This document shows, in pieces, positions 18,177 through 27,207 of a stretch of 64,000 bases of DNA (within the stretch, counting starts at the first letter, position 1; the number at the start of each line of letters is the position of its first letter). The notes under the pieces were generated by a model, which saw only the letters and a list, made by a program, of their open reading frames with translations, searched no databases and was not told the DNA's origin. Source of the stretch: DAISKN01 sp963716925 (GTDB lineage: Bacteria; Acidobacteriota; Vicinamibacteria; Marinacidobacterales; SMYC01); NCBI GenBank assembly GCA_963716925.1, contig CAVQUX010000033.1, positions 186,001 through 250,000 on the forward strand. The letters are read 5' to 3'. The translations under genes and the position numbers were made by a program.

Positions 18177-18581
18177 TCAGTAGCGGGCTTTCATCAGCTC
18201 GATGCCGTCCCTCAGCGACTCCCGCCACGCGTCTTCGAGCTCGGGGCGATATTCGGGATCGTGCTCGGAAACCGCCTGCAGCAGGCAGCGAAGCCAGAGG
18301 TCGTACCAGGCGGGATCGATCCCGAGCTGTCGCCGGCTGTGGCAATCGGCGAGCTTCGAGAGCTCCTTGTACCCGAATCCGCTCTTGGTCCCGGCGGCGA
18401 CGAGCATCACGAACAGCGAATCCTGGAGCATCTTCTTCTGACGCGCGAAGTCCGTGTTCTCGAACTTCTTCCGGATGTCCGCCGAAGAGTCGATGAAGAG
18501 CTCGTAGAAGCGGTCGAGAAACGCGGAGGATTGGATGCATCGGCTGAGGCTGTCGCGCGCCTCCTGAATCCGGTCCTGCAT
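18177..18581 (-). CDS. Single-domain globin
   Basis: A protein of 134 residues from ATG 18581. It shows the helical pattern of single-domain and sensor globins: FLDRFYELFIDSSADIRKKF, DFARQKKMLQDSLFVMLV, then the proximal His in SKLADCHSRRQLGIDPAWY and WLRCLLQAV. No reductase or signalling domain is attached. Such globins bind O2 or NO, or sense them, usually in the cytoplasm. A TATAAT-like box on the minus strand at 18594-18599 lies only 13 nt before the start, which would give an almost leaderless message. The gene is convergent with the wHTH-TolB gene. Confidence 0.8.
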   Translation of the reverse strand: MQDRIQEARDSLSRCIQSSAFLDRFYELFIDSSADIRKKFENTDFARQKKMLQDSLFVMLVAAGTKSGFGYKELSKLADCHSRRQLGIDPAWYDLWLRCLLQAVSEHDPEYRPELEDAWRESLRDGIELMKARY

Positions 18582-18663
18582 GGGGGTAAGCGAATTATAC
18601 CAGCCCGCCCACGCGATTTCCTTGACAGCCGGAGCTCTCGAGAGCCACATTTCGGAGCGAAGA

Positions 18664-19005
18664 ATGACCCGTCGCCCGCGCGCTCGCGCCATCCTTCGCC
18701 GCAAGTGTCCCCGATGCCTCGAGGGCGACATCTACAAGGGCTGGTTCCGCCCGCTCGAAGCCTGTCCGATGTGCGGCCTGGTCTACGAGAGAGAGCCCGG
18801 ATACTTCCTCGGCTCGTTCTACATCAGCTACGGCCTCGGCGTCGCGACCGGCATTCCGATGGTGCTGGTGGTTCTCTACGCCGACCTTCCGTACTACTGG
18901 CTGTACCCGCTGGTGGCAGCCTGGGTCGGCATCCTGAGCCCGCTCCTCGTCACTTACGCCCGCACCCTCTGGTACCATTTCGACCACGTCGTCGATCCCC
19001 GGTGA
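18664..19005 (+). CDS. DUF983 small membrane protein
   Basis: A protein of 113 residues. An N-terminal zinc-ribbon-like pair of CxxC motifs (KCPRCLEGDIYKGW, ACPMCGLVYE) is followed by the FLGSFYISYG element and two transmembrane helices (about 50-70 and 77-95), which together define DUF983. ATG 18664 is chosen because the cysteine motif starts soon after it; GGAGCGAAG lies directly upstream. The role of the family is unknown. It often sits near respiratory or heme genes, and here a globin gene is divergent from it. Confidence 0.85.
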   Translation: MTRRPRARAILRRKCPRCLEGDIYKGWFRPLEACPMCGLVYEREPGYFLGSFYISYGLGVATGIPMVLVVLYADLPYYWLYPLVAAWVGILSPLLVTYARTLWYHFDHVVDPR

Positions 19006-19080
19006 TCGGACGTTCGCCGATTCGGGTGTAGACTCGAGCGAGAGGCGCATCTCGATCCAGCCGCCTCAGGAGGACCCGCG

Positions 19081-20319
19081 ATGAAAGCAAGGACCCGGCG
19101 TGAGTTCGTGAAGACCGTGGGCACGGGGGCGCTCGCGAGCCTCCTGAGCGAGCGCTCATCGGCTTCGACCGCGGGCGCCGCTCGCGACGTGCTCGTCGTC
19201 GGAGCCGGTGTCTTCGGCACCTGGATCGCGTACCACCTCGTCAAATCGGGGCGGAAAGTCGCGCTCGTCGACGCCTACGGCCCCGGAAGCAGCCGCGCGA
19301 GCTCCGGGGGCGAGACCCGGGTCATTCGCATGGCCTACGGCGCCGACGAAATCTACACCCGCTTCTCCTGGCGCTCGCTCGTGCAATGGAAGGAGCTCTC
19401 GCAGGCGGTCGGCCATCCGCTGTTCCATGAGACCGGCGTCCTCTGGATGGCCCGGGACGAGGACCCCCACGCGCTCAGTTCTCTCGAGGCACTCTCCCGG
19501 GTGGGCGTGCCTCACGAGCGGCTGAACCAATCCGACCTGGAGAAGCGCTATCCCCAGGTGGACTTCGGGTCGGTGAGCTGGGCGATCTGGGAGCCGCGCG
19601 CCGGCGGCCTGATGGCCCGCCGCTCGGTACACATGCTCGCCCGGGAGCTCACGCGAATGGGGGGTGAGGTCCGGACGGGCGCCGCCGTGATGCCAAGCGG
19701 CAAGGGTCGTCTCGCCTCGGTCGCGACCGCCGACGGCGGAAGCTTCGCGGCCGCCGATTTCGTCTTCGCCTGCGGTCCCTGGCTCCCGAAGGTCTTTCCC
19801 GAGCTCCTGGGGCGGCGCATCTTTCCCACCCGACAGGAGGTCTTCTATTTCGGCCCGCCGTCCGGCGACGCCCGCTTCCGCCCGCCCGAAATGCCGATCT
19901 GGATCGACGACATCGCGCAGTGGTACGGGCTTCCGGACATCGAGGGGAAAGGATTCAAGCTGGCGCAGCACGCCATGGGACCGGCCTTCGATCCGGACTC
20001 GGGCGAGCGGTCCGTTTCCCCCGAGGGGCTCCTCGCGGCTCGCGCCTTCGTGGGCGAACGGTTCCCCGCGCTTCGTGGAGCGCCCCTCGTCGCCTCCGAG
20101 GTCTGCCAGTACGAGAACTCCTCGAACGGGGACTTCCTGATCGATCGGCATCCCGACTTCGAGAACGTTTGGCTCGTGGGCGGCGGCTCCGGCCACGGCT
20201 TCAAGCACGGACCGGCCGTCGGGGAGTACGTGGCGGAGCGCGTGATCTCCGGGGGCACCGTGGAGCCGCGCTTCTCGCTCGCGACCAAGGGCACCGAGCT
20301 GAAGCGCGAGGTGACCTGA
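19081..20319 (+). CDS. Tat-exported FAD-dependent oxidoreductase of the MSOX family
   Basis: A protein of 412 residues. A twin-arginine signal (TRREFVKTVG) starts the sequence. The FAD Rossmann motif follows (VLVVGAGVFGTWIAYHL, about residues 38-54), then the SSGGETRVIRMAY segment characteristic of monomeric sarcosine oxidases. Cys342 in SEVCQYENS aligns with the Cys that binds FAD covalently in that family, and the GGGSGHGFKHGP loop near the C-terminus is also conserved. It probably oxidises an N-methyl amino acid or related secondary amine in the periplasm, with oxygen as acceptor. The exact substrate is not visible. An upstream TAGACT-like box may be its -10. Confidence 0.88.
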   Translation: MKARTRREFVKTVGTGALASLLSERSSASTAGAARDVLVVGAGVFGTWIAYHLVKSGRKVALVDAYGPGSSRASSGGETRVIRMAYGADEIYTRFSWRSLVQWKELSQAVGHPLFHETGVLWMARDEDPHALSSLEALSRVGVPHERLNQSDLEKRYPQVDFGSVSWAIWEPRAGGLMARRSVHMLARELTRMGGEVRTGAAVMPSGKGRLASVATADGGSFAAADFVFACGPWLPKVFPELLGRRIFPTRQEVFYFGPPSGDARFRPPEMPIWIDDIAQWYGLPDIEGKGFKLAQHAMGPAFDPDSGERSVSPEGLLAARAFVGERFPALRGAPLVASEVCQYENSSNGDFLIDRHPDFENVWLVGGGSGHGFKHGPAVGEYVAERVISGGTVEPRFSLATKGTELKREVT

Positions 20320-20397
20320 TCGCGCGCTGGGACCTCGAGTCCCTCGAAATGGTGAAAGCCGCCGACGCCGAAAAGTAGACGTCGACGGAGATCGGCG

Positions 20398-22260
20398 TCA
20401 GACCGCCGTCGGAGTCTTCCCCGCCCCGCCGCGCGCGCGGTAGATGCCCCATGCCACGAGACCGAGACCGGCGAGTGCGACAACCATCCCCTGTAGCAGG
20501 AGCGGGCCGGTGAACGCGGAGAAGAGCTCATCGCGAAGCTCCAGAAGCTTGTCGGTGAGAGCTTTCTCCGTCTGGAGGCTCTCGAGGGCGGGGCCCGCGA
20601 GACCGCGCAGGGCTTGGATACCCAACGCCATGCCGGCTACCGCCGTACCTCCCAGAACGAGACTCGACCCTCCCCAGAGGAGCCGGGACTCCCGCGAGCG
20701 CCCGCCGAGCCGGGCGATCCCCAGTAAGAGAAGCACCACGGAGAAGGCGAGAACGAGGAGAGCCTTGCGGGCGAAGCCGAGCCACCAGCGGGTTCGGTCG
20801 AGCGCGGCGCGGGTCTCGAGGTCGGCGGCTCGCCGCAGGTCGGCGTCCGTAAGGCGGACGCCGTCGCGCAGGCGGAATCGGAGACTCTGAAACCGCTCCC
20901 ACGAGTCCGCGCGCCGATCGGGAGAGGAGGACGCCTCCAAGAGTCGGCGAAGCTCCTGATCGTCGAATGAATAGCCCTCGATCACGGTACGGCGCACGGC
21001 TTCGAGAGTGACGCCGTCCTCCGAACCCTGGAAGGCGGCGCGAAGATCCTCCTCGGTCACGTCGATGCGTTCGGGAAAGCGACCGGCGAAGGCCCTCCTA
21101 AGCACCGCCACCGTGTCGAACCCCGCCCGGACGCGAACCTCGTCGTAGGGAAGCCCAGGGACCCGGCAGCTCGGCAGGGCCTCGGGGACGACTCCGAGGG
21201 CCTGCTCCTCGATCGCGCTGCAATCCCGAAGCCCCTCGTAGGCCGCCCGGGCCTTGACGTTCGCCGCCGCAGCGAGCAGCACCGTCGCGGCCTCCGCTCG
21301 CTCGTCCAGAGGAATCGAGAACGCGCCGGACCGAGCGCGTCCCGTGATGTAGCTCTCGAGCGCGGCGATGCCGCCGTCCAGCTGCGACCTCACCCACTCC
21401 CGGGGAAACGCGAGGGAGAGGAGCGTGCCGAGCTCCTCGTCGCTGAAGGAGATCCCGTACGGAAGCCTCGCTCTCGAGGTCAGGTGGAGCCGCAAACGGG
21501 CAACGCCTTGCGCGCGAACGAGGTGTTCGTAGCCTCCACCGTCGAGTACCCGGTGCAGCCAGCCCCGCAGAACCTCGATTCCCGCGGTCACCCTCCCGTC
21601 GAGCCGGATGACGACGTCGAAGCTCTCCGTCTTTCCCGTCACGTAGGGAACGAGCCCGTCGAGAACGGCATCGACCTGCTCGGCCACCCACGGACCGGAG
21701 CACACGGTCCTGACTCCTTCGATCACATCGTCGAGCGTGAGCCCGAGGGGGAAGGGCAGGCCGCTCTGGAATGCGCTCCATTGCGGCTGAAGCGGCTTCC
21801 GTACGAGCTCCTCGATCAGATAGTCATATAGCTCGGGCTCCCGCACCAGATCGCGGATCACGCCGGCGCCTTCCTCGACCCAGCGACCCGGCGCCACGGT
21901 GATCTCGAAGGAGTCGCTCCTTCCGGTGAGATAGGGAAGCGCTCCCTCGACGGCGGTCCTCACCTGCAGCTCGAGGGCGTCGGGAGGAATGATGCGCTTC
22001 AACTTCGCCGACAGCCCGTCCGCCGAGAGCCCGAGGCTCGAAGGCGCGCGGGCTAGGTCGATGCCCGCTCGTTCCAAGAGCTTCGGAAGAACGGTGTCGT
22101 AGAAGAAGTCGTAGGCGTCGACGCGGTGCAGCACTCCCGTGTAATAGTCGGGGTCGAGCAGGGTTTCGTTCACGCGGATGGCGACGAAGGTGAATGCGAG
22201 CGACGCGGCGAAGACCGGAATCAGTGCCAAGGCGAGAAGTCGGCGAATCGTCGTTCTCAT
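20398..22260 (-). CDS. Large membrane-anchored protein with repeated extracytoplasmic module
   Basis: A 620-residue protein I do not assign to a named family. An N-terminal hydrophobic helix (LLALALIPVFAASLAFTFVA) could be a signal anchor. The ectodomain holds at least three copies of a module: a helical stretch, a Trp-containing amphipathic helix, then Leu-x2-Tyr-x-Thr-Gly (ALPYLTGRSDSFEI, LVPYVTGKTESFDV, LESYITGRARSGAF), separated by about 105-120 residues. Three hydrophobic helices at the C-terminus (about 495-515, 530-550 and 590-610) return it to the membrane. It is divergent from lgt, with 104 nt between the starts. Confidence 0.7.
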   Translation of the reverse strand: MRTTIRRLLALALIPVFAASLAFTFVAIRVNETLLDPDYYTGVLHRVDAYDFFYDTVLPKLLERAGIDLARAPSSLGLSADGLSAKLKRIIPPDALELQVRTAVEGALPYLTGRSDSFEITVAPGRWVEEGAGVIRDLVREPELYDYLIEELVRKPLQPQWSAFQSGLPFPLGLTLDDVIEGVRTVCSGPWVAEQVDAVLDGLVPYVTGKTESFDVVIRLDGRVTAGIEVLRGWLHRVLDGGGYEHLVRAQGVARLRLHLTSRARLPYGISFSDEELGTLLSLAFPREWVRSQLDGGIAALESYITGRARSGAFSIPLDERAEAATVLLAAAANVKARAAYEGLRDCSAIEEQALGVVPEALPSCRVPGLPYDEVRVRAGFDTVAVLRRAFAGRFPERIDVTEEDLRAAFQGSEDGVTLEAVRRTVIEGYSFDDQELRRLLEASSSPDRRADSWERFQSLRFRLRDGVRLTDADLRRAADLETRAALDRTRWWLGFARKALLVLAFSVVLLLLGIARLGGRSRESRLLWGGSSLVLGGTAVAGMALGIQALRGLAGPALESLQTEKALTDKLLELRDELFSAFTGPLLLQGMVVALAGLGLVAWGIYRARGGAGKTPTAV

Positions 22261-22364
22261 CGGGGTGGGATCAACGGGGAGGACGCGCCATCGGGCTCGA
22301 TTTTAGGACATCTGCGCGCGGCGTGCCCCGCTCCGGCGCGGTATAGAATCCCCCGGGAATCCCC

Positions 22365-23186
22365 ATGCACCCCATCATCTATTTCGGACCCCTCGAGATC
22401 TCGACTTATGCGGTGATGCTCTCTCTCGGCGCCAGCCTCGGGTTCTGGCTGACCTATCGGGACGCCGAACGCAAGGGGCTCGACGTCGTCGAGGCGCTCA
22501 AGCTCACCGCCGTCGCCTTCTTCGCCGGCCTCATCGGCGCTCGAGGGCTCGTATGGCTCGCGAACCCGGCGGTCTACGAGGAGCGGCCGTTCTCCTCGAT
22601 CTTCCTGTTGTGGGACAGGAGCGGCATGTCGATCTACGGTGGGCTCGCGCTCGCGGCCGCCGCCGGCGTCCTCTACGCGCGGTTCCGCGGACTCGATCTC
22701 TGGGACCTCGCCGACACGCTGGCGTTCTCCTTCCTGCCCGCGATCGCGGTCGCCCGGCTGGGCTGTTTTCTCAACGGCTGCTGCTACGGAAAGCCCACGA
22801 CAGCGCCCTGGGGCCTGGTGGCCGGCGGCGCGCCGAACTACGTCAACTTCGACATCCCGTCCCATCCGACGCAGCTCTACGAAGCGGCGGCGGCCGTTCT
22901 CCTCTTCGTGCTCCTCGAGCGCATGCGCTGGAAACGGCAGTTCGTGGGGCAGCTCGCAGTGGCCTTTCTCGCGGGCTATCCCCTCTTTCGCTTCTTCAAC
23001 GAGATCTTCCGGGGGGACCCGCGGCCGGGATGGCAGATCGGAAATCTCGGCACGCTCAGTCTCAACCAGATCCTGAGCGTCGCCGCGCTATTGTTCGCGC
23101 TCGGGGCGGGGATGGTACTCGAGCGCCGGAGCGCCGCAAACGGAAACGGGGCGGGAGGAACGCTCCCGCCCCGAAACGAAGGCTGA
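22365..23186 (+). CDS. lgt: Prolipoprotein diacylglyceryl transferase
   Basis: A protein of 273 residues with several membrane helices. It transfers diacylglycerol from phosphatidylglycerol to the lipobox Cys of pre-prolipoproteins in the inner membrane, the first step of lipoprotein maturation. The family signature is present as AVARLGCFLNGCCYGKPT (the Arg-x-Gly-x-Phe-x-Asn-Gly region). YGGLAL, the FDIPSHPTQLYEA element and the C-terminal FRFFNEIFRGDPR segment are also there. ATG 22365 gives the standard start (MHPIIYFGPLEISTYAVM). Its last codons form a strong hairpin that may end transcription. Confidence 0.93.
   Translation: MHPIIYFGPLEISTYAVMLSLGASLGFWLTYRDAERKGLDVVEALKLTAVAFFAGLIGARGLVWLANPAVYEERPFSSIFLLWDRSGMSIYGGLALAAAAGVLYARFRGLDLWDLADTLAFSFLPAIAVARLGCFLNGCCYGKPTTAPWGLVAGGAPNYVNFDIPSHPTQLYEAAAAVLLFVLLERMRWKRQFVGQLAVAFLAGYPLFRFFNEIFRGDPRPGWQIGNLGTLSLNQILSVAALLFALGAGMVLERRSAANGNGAGGTLPPRNEG
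23148..23172. terminator. Strong hairpin at the lgt 3' end
   Basis: A perfect 10-bp GC stem (23148-23157 with 23163-23172) has a 5-nt loop. It sits inside the last codons of lgt, 20 nt from the end of the convergent gene. There is no T tract on the lgt side, so factor-independent termination is uncertain; the hairpin could also act as a two-way barrier. Confidence 0.45.
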
Positions 23187-23192
23187 TTCCCG

Positions 23193-24173
23193 TCAGGAAC
23201 GGCGGCGCCGCACCCTGAAGACGAGCCCGCCGACGAGGCCGAGGGGCAGCAGATAGAGAGCCGCGCTCAAGGCGGGGTTCCGCGGCGCCCTCAGCAGACC
23301 GGCGACCGAAGCCGTCTGCCCGGCCTTGCAGTTCTTCACCTCGGGGATGTCGGCGCAGCCGTCCTTTTTGATCTCCCGCGAGAAGACCTGAATGAGCGTG
23401 CCCGCTCCCTGAGGGTTCACGAACACGTCCTCGATCGCGCTCTCGAGCTCCGGCTCGAGCAGAGACTCGATCAGCGGATCGAGACCCTGGCATGGGTCGA
23501 AATCGAGATCGGGAAACGGGTCGGGAAAATCGAGGTGGACTCCGCAGGAGCCGAAACCGGTCAGGTCCACGTCGAAGTTGACGAGGTTGGCGTTCGTCGA
23601 CTCGAGCGGGTGGACGGCGGTACAGTCGCCGAGAACGCAGGTGTCCGCTCTCTGGGTGATGTTCAGGTCGTCGAATCCCGCCGACGCGTCGATGGTGCGG
23701 AGCACCGGGCCCACGATGAACTCCTCGATGTCGCAGCCGTTGAAGATCTCCCCGATGTAGGGTATTTCGATAACGCAGCTCGAGTCGCAGTTCACGCCCC
23801 GGTAGGTGCTGCCGTCGAGGCCGAAGACGAACGGGCCCGAGAGCGCGAGGTCCACGCGGATGCTCCCGAAAGTCGGCGTCACCGTGAACGGGGCGTCGCC
23901 GAAGGGGAGCGTGACGGAGCCGGTACGAAGGCTCATCTGATGATCGGTACAGAGGCCAGGAAGCGTTATCGGGACGCTGCCGATATCGACGTTCTTGTCA
24001 CCCAGCCGCTGGAGGAGCTTGTTGACCAGGGTAGGGTCGACCGTCGCTTCGAAGAAGACCCTCTGCGGGTCGGTGTCGCACTGGGTCTGTGCGGTGGCCT
24101 GGGTCGTCAATCCGAAGACCAGCAAAGCGGCAAGAGCGAGGGGCTGGTAAGGAACTCGGCGGGTGACTCTCAT
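23193..24173 (-). CDS. Secreted Cys-containing protein with C-terminal membrane/Arg sorting tail
   Basis: A protein of 326 residues from ATG 24173, which is preceded by a near-perfect AAGGAGG ribosome site. A signal peptide (YQPLALAALLVFGLTTQATAQ) starts the protein. The mature part is acidic, beta-rich and has several Cys residues, and ends in ALYLLPLGLVGGLVFRVRRRR. That ending (a short motif, one hydrophobic helix and an Arg cluster) resembles C-terminal surface-sorting signals of the PEP-CTERM kind. Family not recognised. Its start lies inside the 3' end of the upstream lipase-chaperone-like gene in another frame (176-nt overlap), so its translation may depend on that gene. Confidence 0.7.
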   Translation of the reverse strand: MRVTRRVPYQPLALAALLVFGLTTQATAQTQCDTDPQRVFFEATVDPTLVNKLLQRLGDKNVDIGSVPITLPGLCTDHQMSLRTGSVTLPFGDAPFTVTPTFGSIRVDLALSGPFVFGLDGSTYRGVNCDSSCVIEIPYIGEIFNGCDIEEFIVGPVLRTIDASAGFDDLNITQRADTCVLGDCTAVHPLESTNANLVNFDVDLTGFGSCGVHLDFPDPFPDLDFDPCQGLDPLIESLLEPELESAIEDVFVNPQGAGTLIQVFSREIKKDGCADIPEVKNCKAGQTASVAGLLRAPRNPALSAALYLLPLGLVGGLVFRVRRRRS

Positions 24174-25335
24174 CGCACCCTCCTTCCGCGGGGCGCGCCG
24201 CGCTCTCTTCCGGGACAGCCGCCTCCGGCTCAGCGGGAGACGCGGCTTCGGTCTCCGGGGAAGTCGCCTCCCCTTTTTGGGCCGCGTCCGGGAAACCCAC
24301 GTACGAGCCCATGGCCGCGAGCTCCACCTTGAGCTCCTTCTGGCGCTGGGCGAGGCGTTTCGCCTTTTCGGAGGGCTCGGAGTAGTCGTCGGCCTCGAGG
24401 GCGAGCTTGTCGACCTGGTAGCGCTCCATCGCCTCCTGGCGGCCGAAGAGCATCTTCGCCGTCTCATCCCCGAAGGCCACGCGGCGCGCTTCCCAGCGGA
24501 ACTGGATCCGCTCGGCGTGGCTCATCGAGCGTGGGTTTACTCTGTCGAGCTCCGCCTCGAGACGCAGGTGGCCGTCGAGGAGCGGAATCGCGCTCTCCTC
24601 GTTCGCGGTCAGCAGCCGGTTGTACGCTTCGTCGTACACCGCGTTGCTGTCCCCGTCCCCGGTGAATCCCTCGCGTCGCAGGTCCTCGACGAGCTGGACG
24701 ACGCGCTCGTATCGATACTCGAGATCCAGCCGCTCGTTGAATCCCGGCGGGCGCGCGGCATTGACCTTCCGGAAGCTGCCGAAGACGGCCTGGGCGAGCC
24801 TCTCGGATCGGCGGTCGAGGCGCCGCGGCGTTCCATCGTCATTGAGGGCGATGGGCGGCAGCGCATCGAGAAGCTCGCCCACCGTGAGCTCGTCGACGGG
24901 TCCGGTCCGGCCATCCACGGCGAGGCGCGCGAGGAGGCGGATCGCCCTCGGGCCGAGGACGATCGAGCGCCCATCGGTGACGATGCGGACGCTTGGAATT
25001 CTCTCCAGCACGTCCGAAAGCCGCATGGCCTCGACGGGCTCGGCCGTTCCCAGCGCGCGCTGTCCCATCTCGAGGAGAGCCTGCCGGTCGAGGGACGAGA
25101 ACCCGGAATCGCTGATCTCGGTCATGAGATCGTCGAGACGGATTTCGAGCGCCTGGTCCTGTCCCCGTGTGACGCCCTTGAGGCCCGTGCCCGTGAAGGA
25201 GCCCCGTCCGAAGGCGCCTCCCAGGGTTCCCTGGTGCGCCGCGGTGAGGCCGACTACGAGCGCCATCGCGCCGAGCAAGACCCCCAGGCGGACGGTCCAG
25301 GAGCCACCCGCGCGTCCAAACCAGTATCGAGCCAT
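23998..25335 (-). CDS. Lipase-chaperone-like membrane-anchored protein
   Basis: A protein of 445 residues from ATG 25335 (GGAG about nine bases upstream). One N-terminal transmembrane anchor (RLGVLLGAMALVVGLTAA) is followed by a long helical periplasmic region. The segment FRWEARRVAFGDETAKMLFG, with the following long helices (RQKELKVELAAMG), resembles the lipase modulator/foldase (LifO) family, as do the spacing and the length of the extended helices. No lipase gene is adjacent, so the client is unknown. Beyond about residue 385 the chain becomes Ala/Pro/Glu-rich and then runs through the start of the next gene in a different frame. A true end before that, or a sequence error there, is possible. 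Confidence 0.5.
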   Translation of the reverse strand: MARYWFGRAGGSWTVRLGVLLGAMALVVGLTAAHQGTLGGAFGRGSFTGTGLKGVTRGQDQALEIRLDDLMTEISDSGFSSLDRQALLEMGQRALGTAEPVEAMRLSDVLERIPSVRIVTDGRSIVLGPRAIRLLARLAVDGRTGPVDELTVGELLDALPPIALNDDGTPRRLDRRSERLAQAVFGSFRKVNAARPPGFNERLDLEYRYERVVQLVEDLRREGFTGDGDSNAVYDEAYNRLLTANEESAIPLLDGHLRLEAELDRVNPRSMSHAERIQFRWEARRVAFGDETAKMLFGRQEAMERYQVDKLALEADDYSEPSEKAKRLAQRQKELKVELAAMGSYVGFPDAAQKGEATSPETEAASPAEPEAAVPEESAARPAEGGCDESHPPSSLPAPRSCRFAGLRIDDPGHRTDPVRHRPAEGLLRSDGRPYPGQQAPPAAG

Positions 25336-25557
25336 GACTATAACTCCGTTCCGAGGGATGAGATCGGGACAGCTTCCGCAAAAATACCCATGGAAGCCTG
25401 TTTGAGCACTTCCCCCCCGGAGGGAGATCATACCCGTCCGGCGGCGGTTTGCAAGACCCAATTTTCGCTTCTAGGAGACGCAGTGGAATTGACAAACGCG
25501 AAAGTTCCTCCGCCTGCCGCACGGTGCCGAAGACCGCGACCGGGGTGTGAGCAAACT

Positions 25558-27141
25558 TCAGCGCTCGCCGACGTCCCGGCCCGGTTCGAGGCCCACGCGG
25601 ACGACCACGACGAGGAGCGTCGCGAGCACGAGACTGAGAACGATCGCGGCCTGCGCGCGCGGATCGACTCCATAGGCGGCGAGGACGGGGACGCGGGGCC
25701 CTCCTTCGGCGAATAGCCGGAGGGCATACCGGATCGGGTAGCGCAGCTCCTGGCCGAAGGCATAGGTCGACAGGATGACGTCGCTGAACATCGCCCCGGT
25801 GACGTTGATACCGCAGGAAAGTGCGAGCGCGAGAGAGCTCGTCCATCTCACCCAGGCCTTCGACCAGTCGAGCCCGATCAGGCCCCAGGCGAGAAACGGC
25901 AGTACGGCGAAGAGGTGCCTCGGGCCCCAGAGCATGCTCAACCCTCCCCAGAAGTGGTGACCGTAGCGGGGAACGTGGGTACCCAGGGTGCTGTTGAAAA
26001 CGAGGTAGGCGAGAAATACGCAAAGGCTGAGCAGGTGCAGCGGCTTGCACCCTCCTGACCGTCGGAGCGCCATGAGGTGCCCGACGAGACCGAGGAGCAG
26101 GATCGGGCTGTAGAGGAAGAGGCCTTTGTAGAGGCCGAAAGCGAGCTGGAGCATCACTTCCGGGCTGGGCAGGTTCGCCGTGGGGCGCCGACCCTCTTCG
26201 AACGCGACGAGCCCTCTCTCGGTGGCCGCCTGGGACTCGAGCCAGTAGCGATTCTGATAGGGCGTCGACCAGGGCGAGCCGAAGGCCGATTCGTGGTAAA
26301 CGAGCAGCAATCCCACGCAGAGGCCGAGGGGGAGGAGCATCTCGAGTCTACGCGCAGGAACGAGCCGTGGCAGCGCGAAGGCGAGCGCGAGACCGACGGC
26401 GAGAGCGCTGGGGTAGTCCACGGCCACCGCGGCTCCGAAAGCCCCGCCGGCGAAGAGGCTCGCCCCGCGGCGGACGTTGGAGCCGTCCGAAAGGGAAAGG
26501 ACTGCGTGCCAGACGAGAAGGTACGCGAGCGCCTGGCCGGAGTACATCGCGCAGTAGTAGAGGACCATGCTCCCGATTCCCACCGCGAGAACGACGACCG
26601 CCGCGAGCGAACGGGGGGCGCCTCCCGCGACCAGCCGCTGGTCGAGTCGCGCGAGGAGGAGGGCGTAGAGCGGGGCGATGAGGAACCAAACCAGCCCGAT
26701 CTGGAGCAGGTACAGGTCCTTGAAATGACCGGCCGGGGCCTCCCCGAGAGCGCGGCTTCCGGGCCGGTAGTACCCCAGCACCCGGCGGTTCTTGACGATC
26801 TCCTCGCTGAAGAGCGAGAAGAGGGGTTTGGCGACGAGGTAGAAGGGAGCCGCTACGACGCTCGCGCCCGGCCCGACGCCGGAGTAGACCCGGCCGTCGT
26901 GGAAGGCGATATCGAAGGCCCGCGTCCGGAAGACTCGCTCGGGATCGGAGCCATCGCTGAGGGTCATTTTCCCTTCGTTGACGAGGCGGATAGCGGCGAG
27001 GAGCACCGAGTCCGTCATCGAGGTGCCGCTCGGGCTCACCAGGAGCACCGGCCAGGCCAGGAGAACGAGGAAGAGCGCGGCGCGCCCGCCGAGCCTCCTC
27101 AGAAGGCGCCGCTGCGGATCGGAGGGAAGTGGAAAGAGCAC
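25558..27141 (-). CDS. Polytopic membrane protein, GT-C-like
   Basis: A protein of 527 residues with roughly ten to twelve membrane helices. An early extracytoplasmic loop (TSMTDSVLLAAIRLVNEGKM) and a second long loop (YQNRYWLESQAATERG) have the general layout of GT-C and PMT-like glycosyltransferases that use polyprenyl-phosphate sugars. I see no decisive catalytic motif, so the call is by topology. It is upstream of, and on the same strand as, the lipase-chaperone-like gene (222-nt gap, in which I see no convincing element). It is divergent from the Rieske gene group. Confidence 0.5.
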   Translation of the reverse strand: MLFPLPSDPQRRLLRRLGGRAALFLVLLAWPVLLVSPSGTSMTDSVLLAAIRLVNEGKMTLSDGSDPERVFRTRAFDIAFHDGRVYSGVGPGASVVAAPFYLVAKPLFSLFSEEIVKNRRVLGYYRPGSRALGEAPAGHFKDLYLLQIGLVWFLIAPLYALLLARLDQRLVAGGAPRSLAAVVVLAVGIGSMVLYYCAMYSGQALAYLLVWHAVLSLSDGSNVRRGASLFAGGAFGAAVAVDYPSALAVGLALAFALPRLVPARRLEMLLPLGLCVGLLLVYHESAFGSPWSTPYQNRYWLESQAATERGLVAFEEGRRPTANLPSPEVMLQLAFGLYKGLFLYSPILLLGLVGHLMALRRSGGCKPLHLLSLCVFLAYLVFNSTLGTHVPRYGHHFWGGLSMLWGPRHLFAVLPFLAWGLIGLDWSKAWVRWTSSLALALSCGINVTGAMFSDVILSTYAFGQELRYPIRYALRLFAEGGPRVPVLAAYGVDPRAQAAIVLSLVLATLLVVVVRVGLEPGRDVGER

Positions 27142-27207
27142 GCTAGAGCGGCGGGCGTAAGCGAGGCGCTTTACTCATGGCGGATGCAGCGGGTAGATTG
27201 TAGCCGA

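Noticed and set aside
18622..18627. TTGACA upstream of the DUF983 gene as a full promoter
   Set aside because: The sequence 16-18 nt downstream (CCACAT/CACATT) is a poor -10; I would not claim it without transcript data.
20364..20399. Inverted repeat between the FAD oxidoreductase and the convergent membrane protein as a terminator
   Set aside because: The stem is only 8 bp with a 20-nt loop and no T tract.
25489..25494. TTGACA on the plus strand in the 25336-25557 gap
   Set aside because: Both flanking genes are on the minus strand and no -10 follows at a usable distance.
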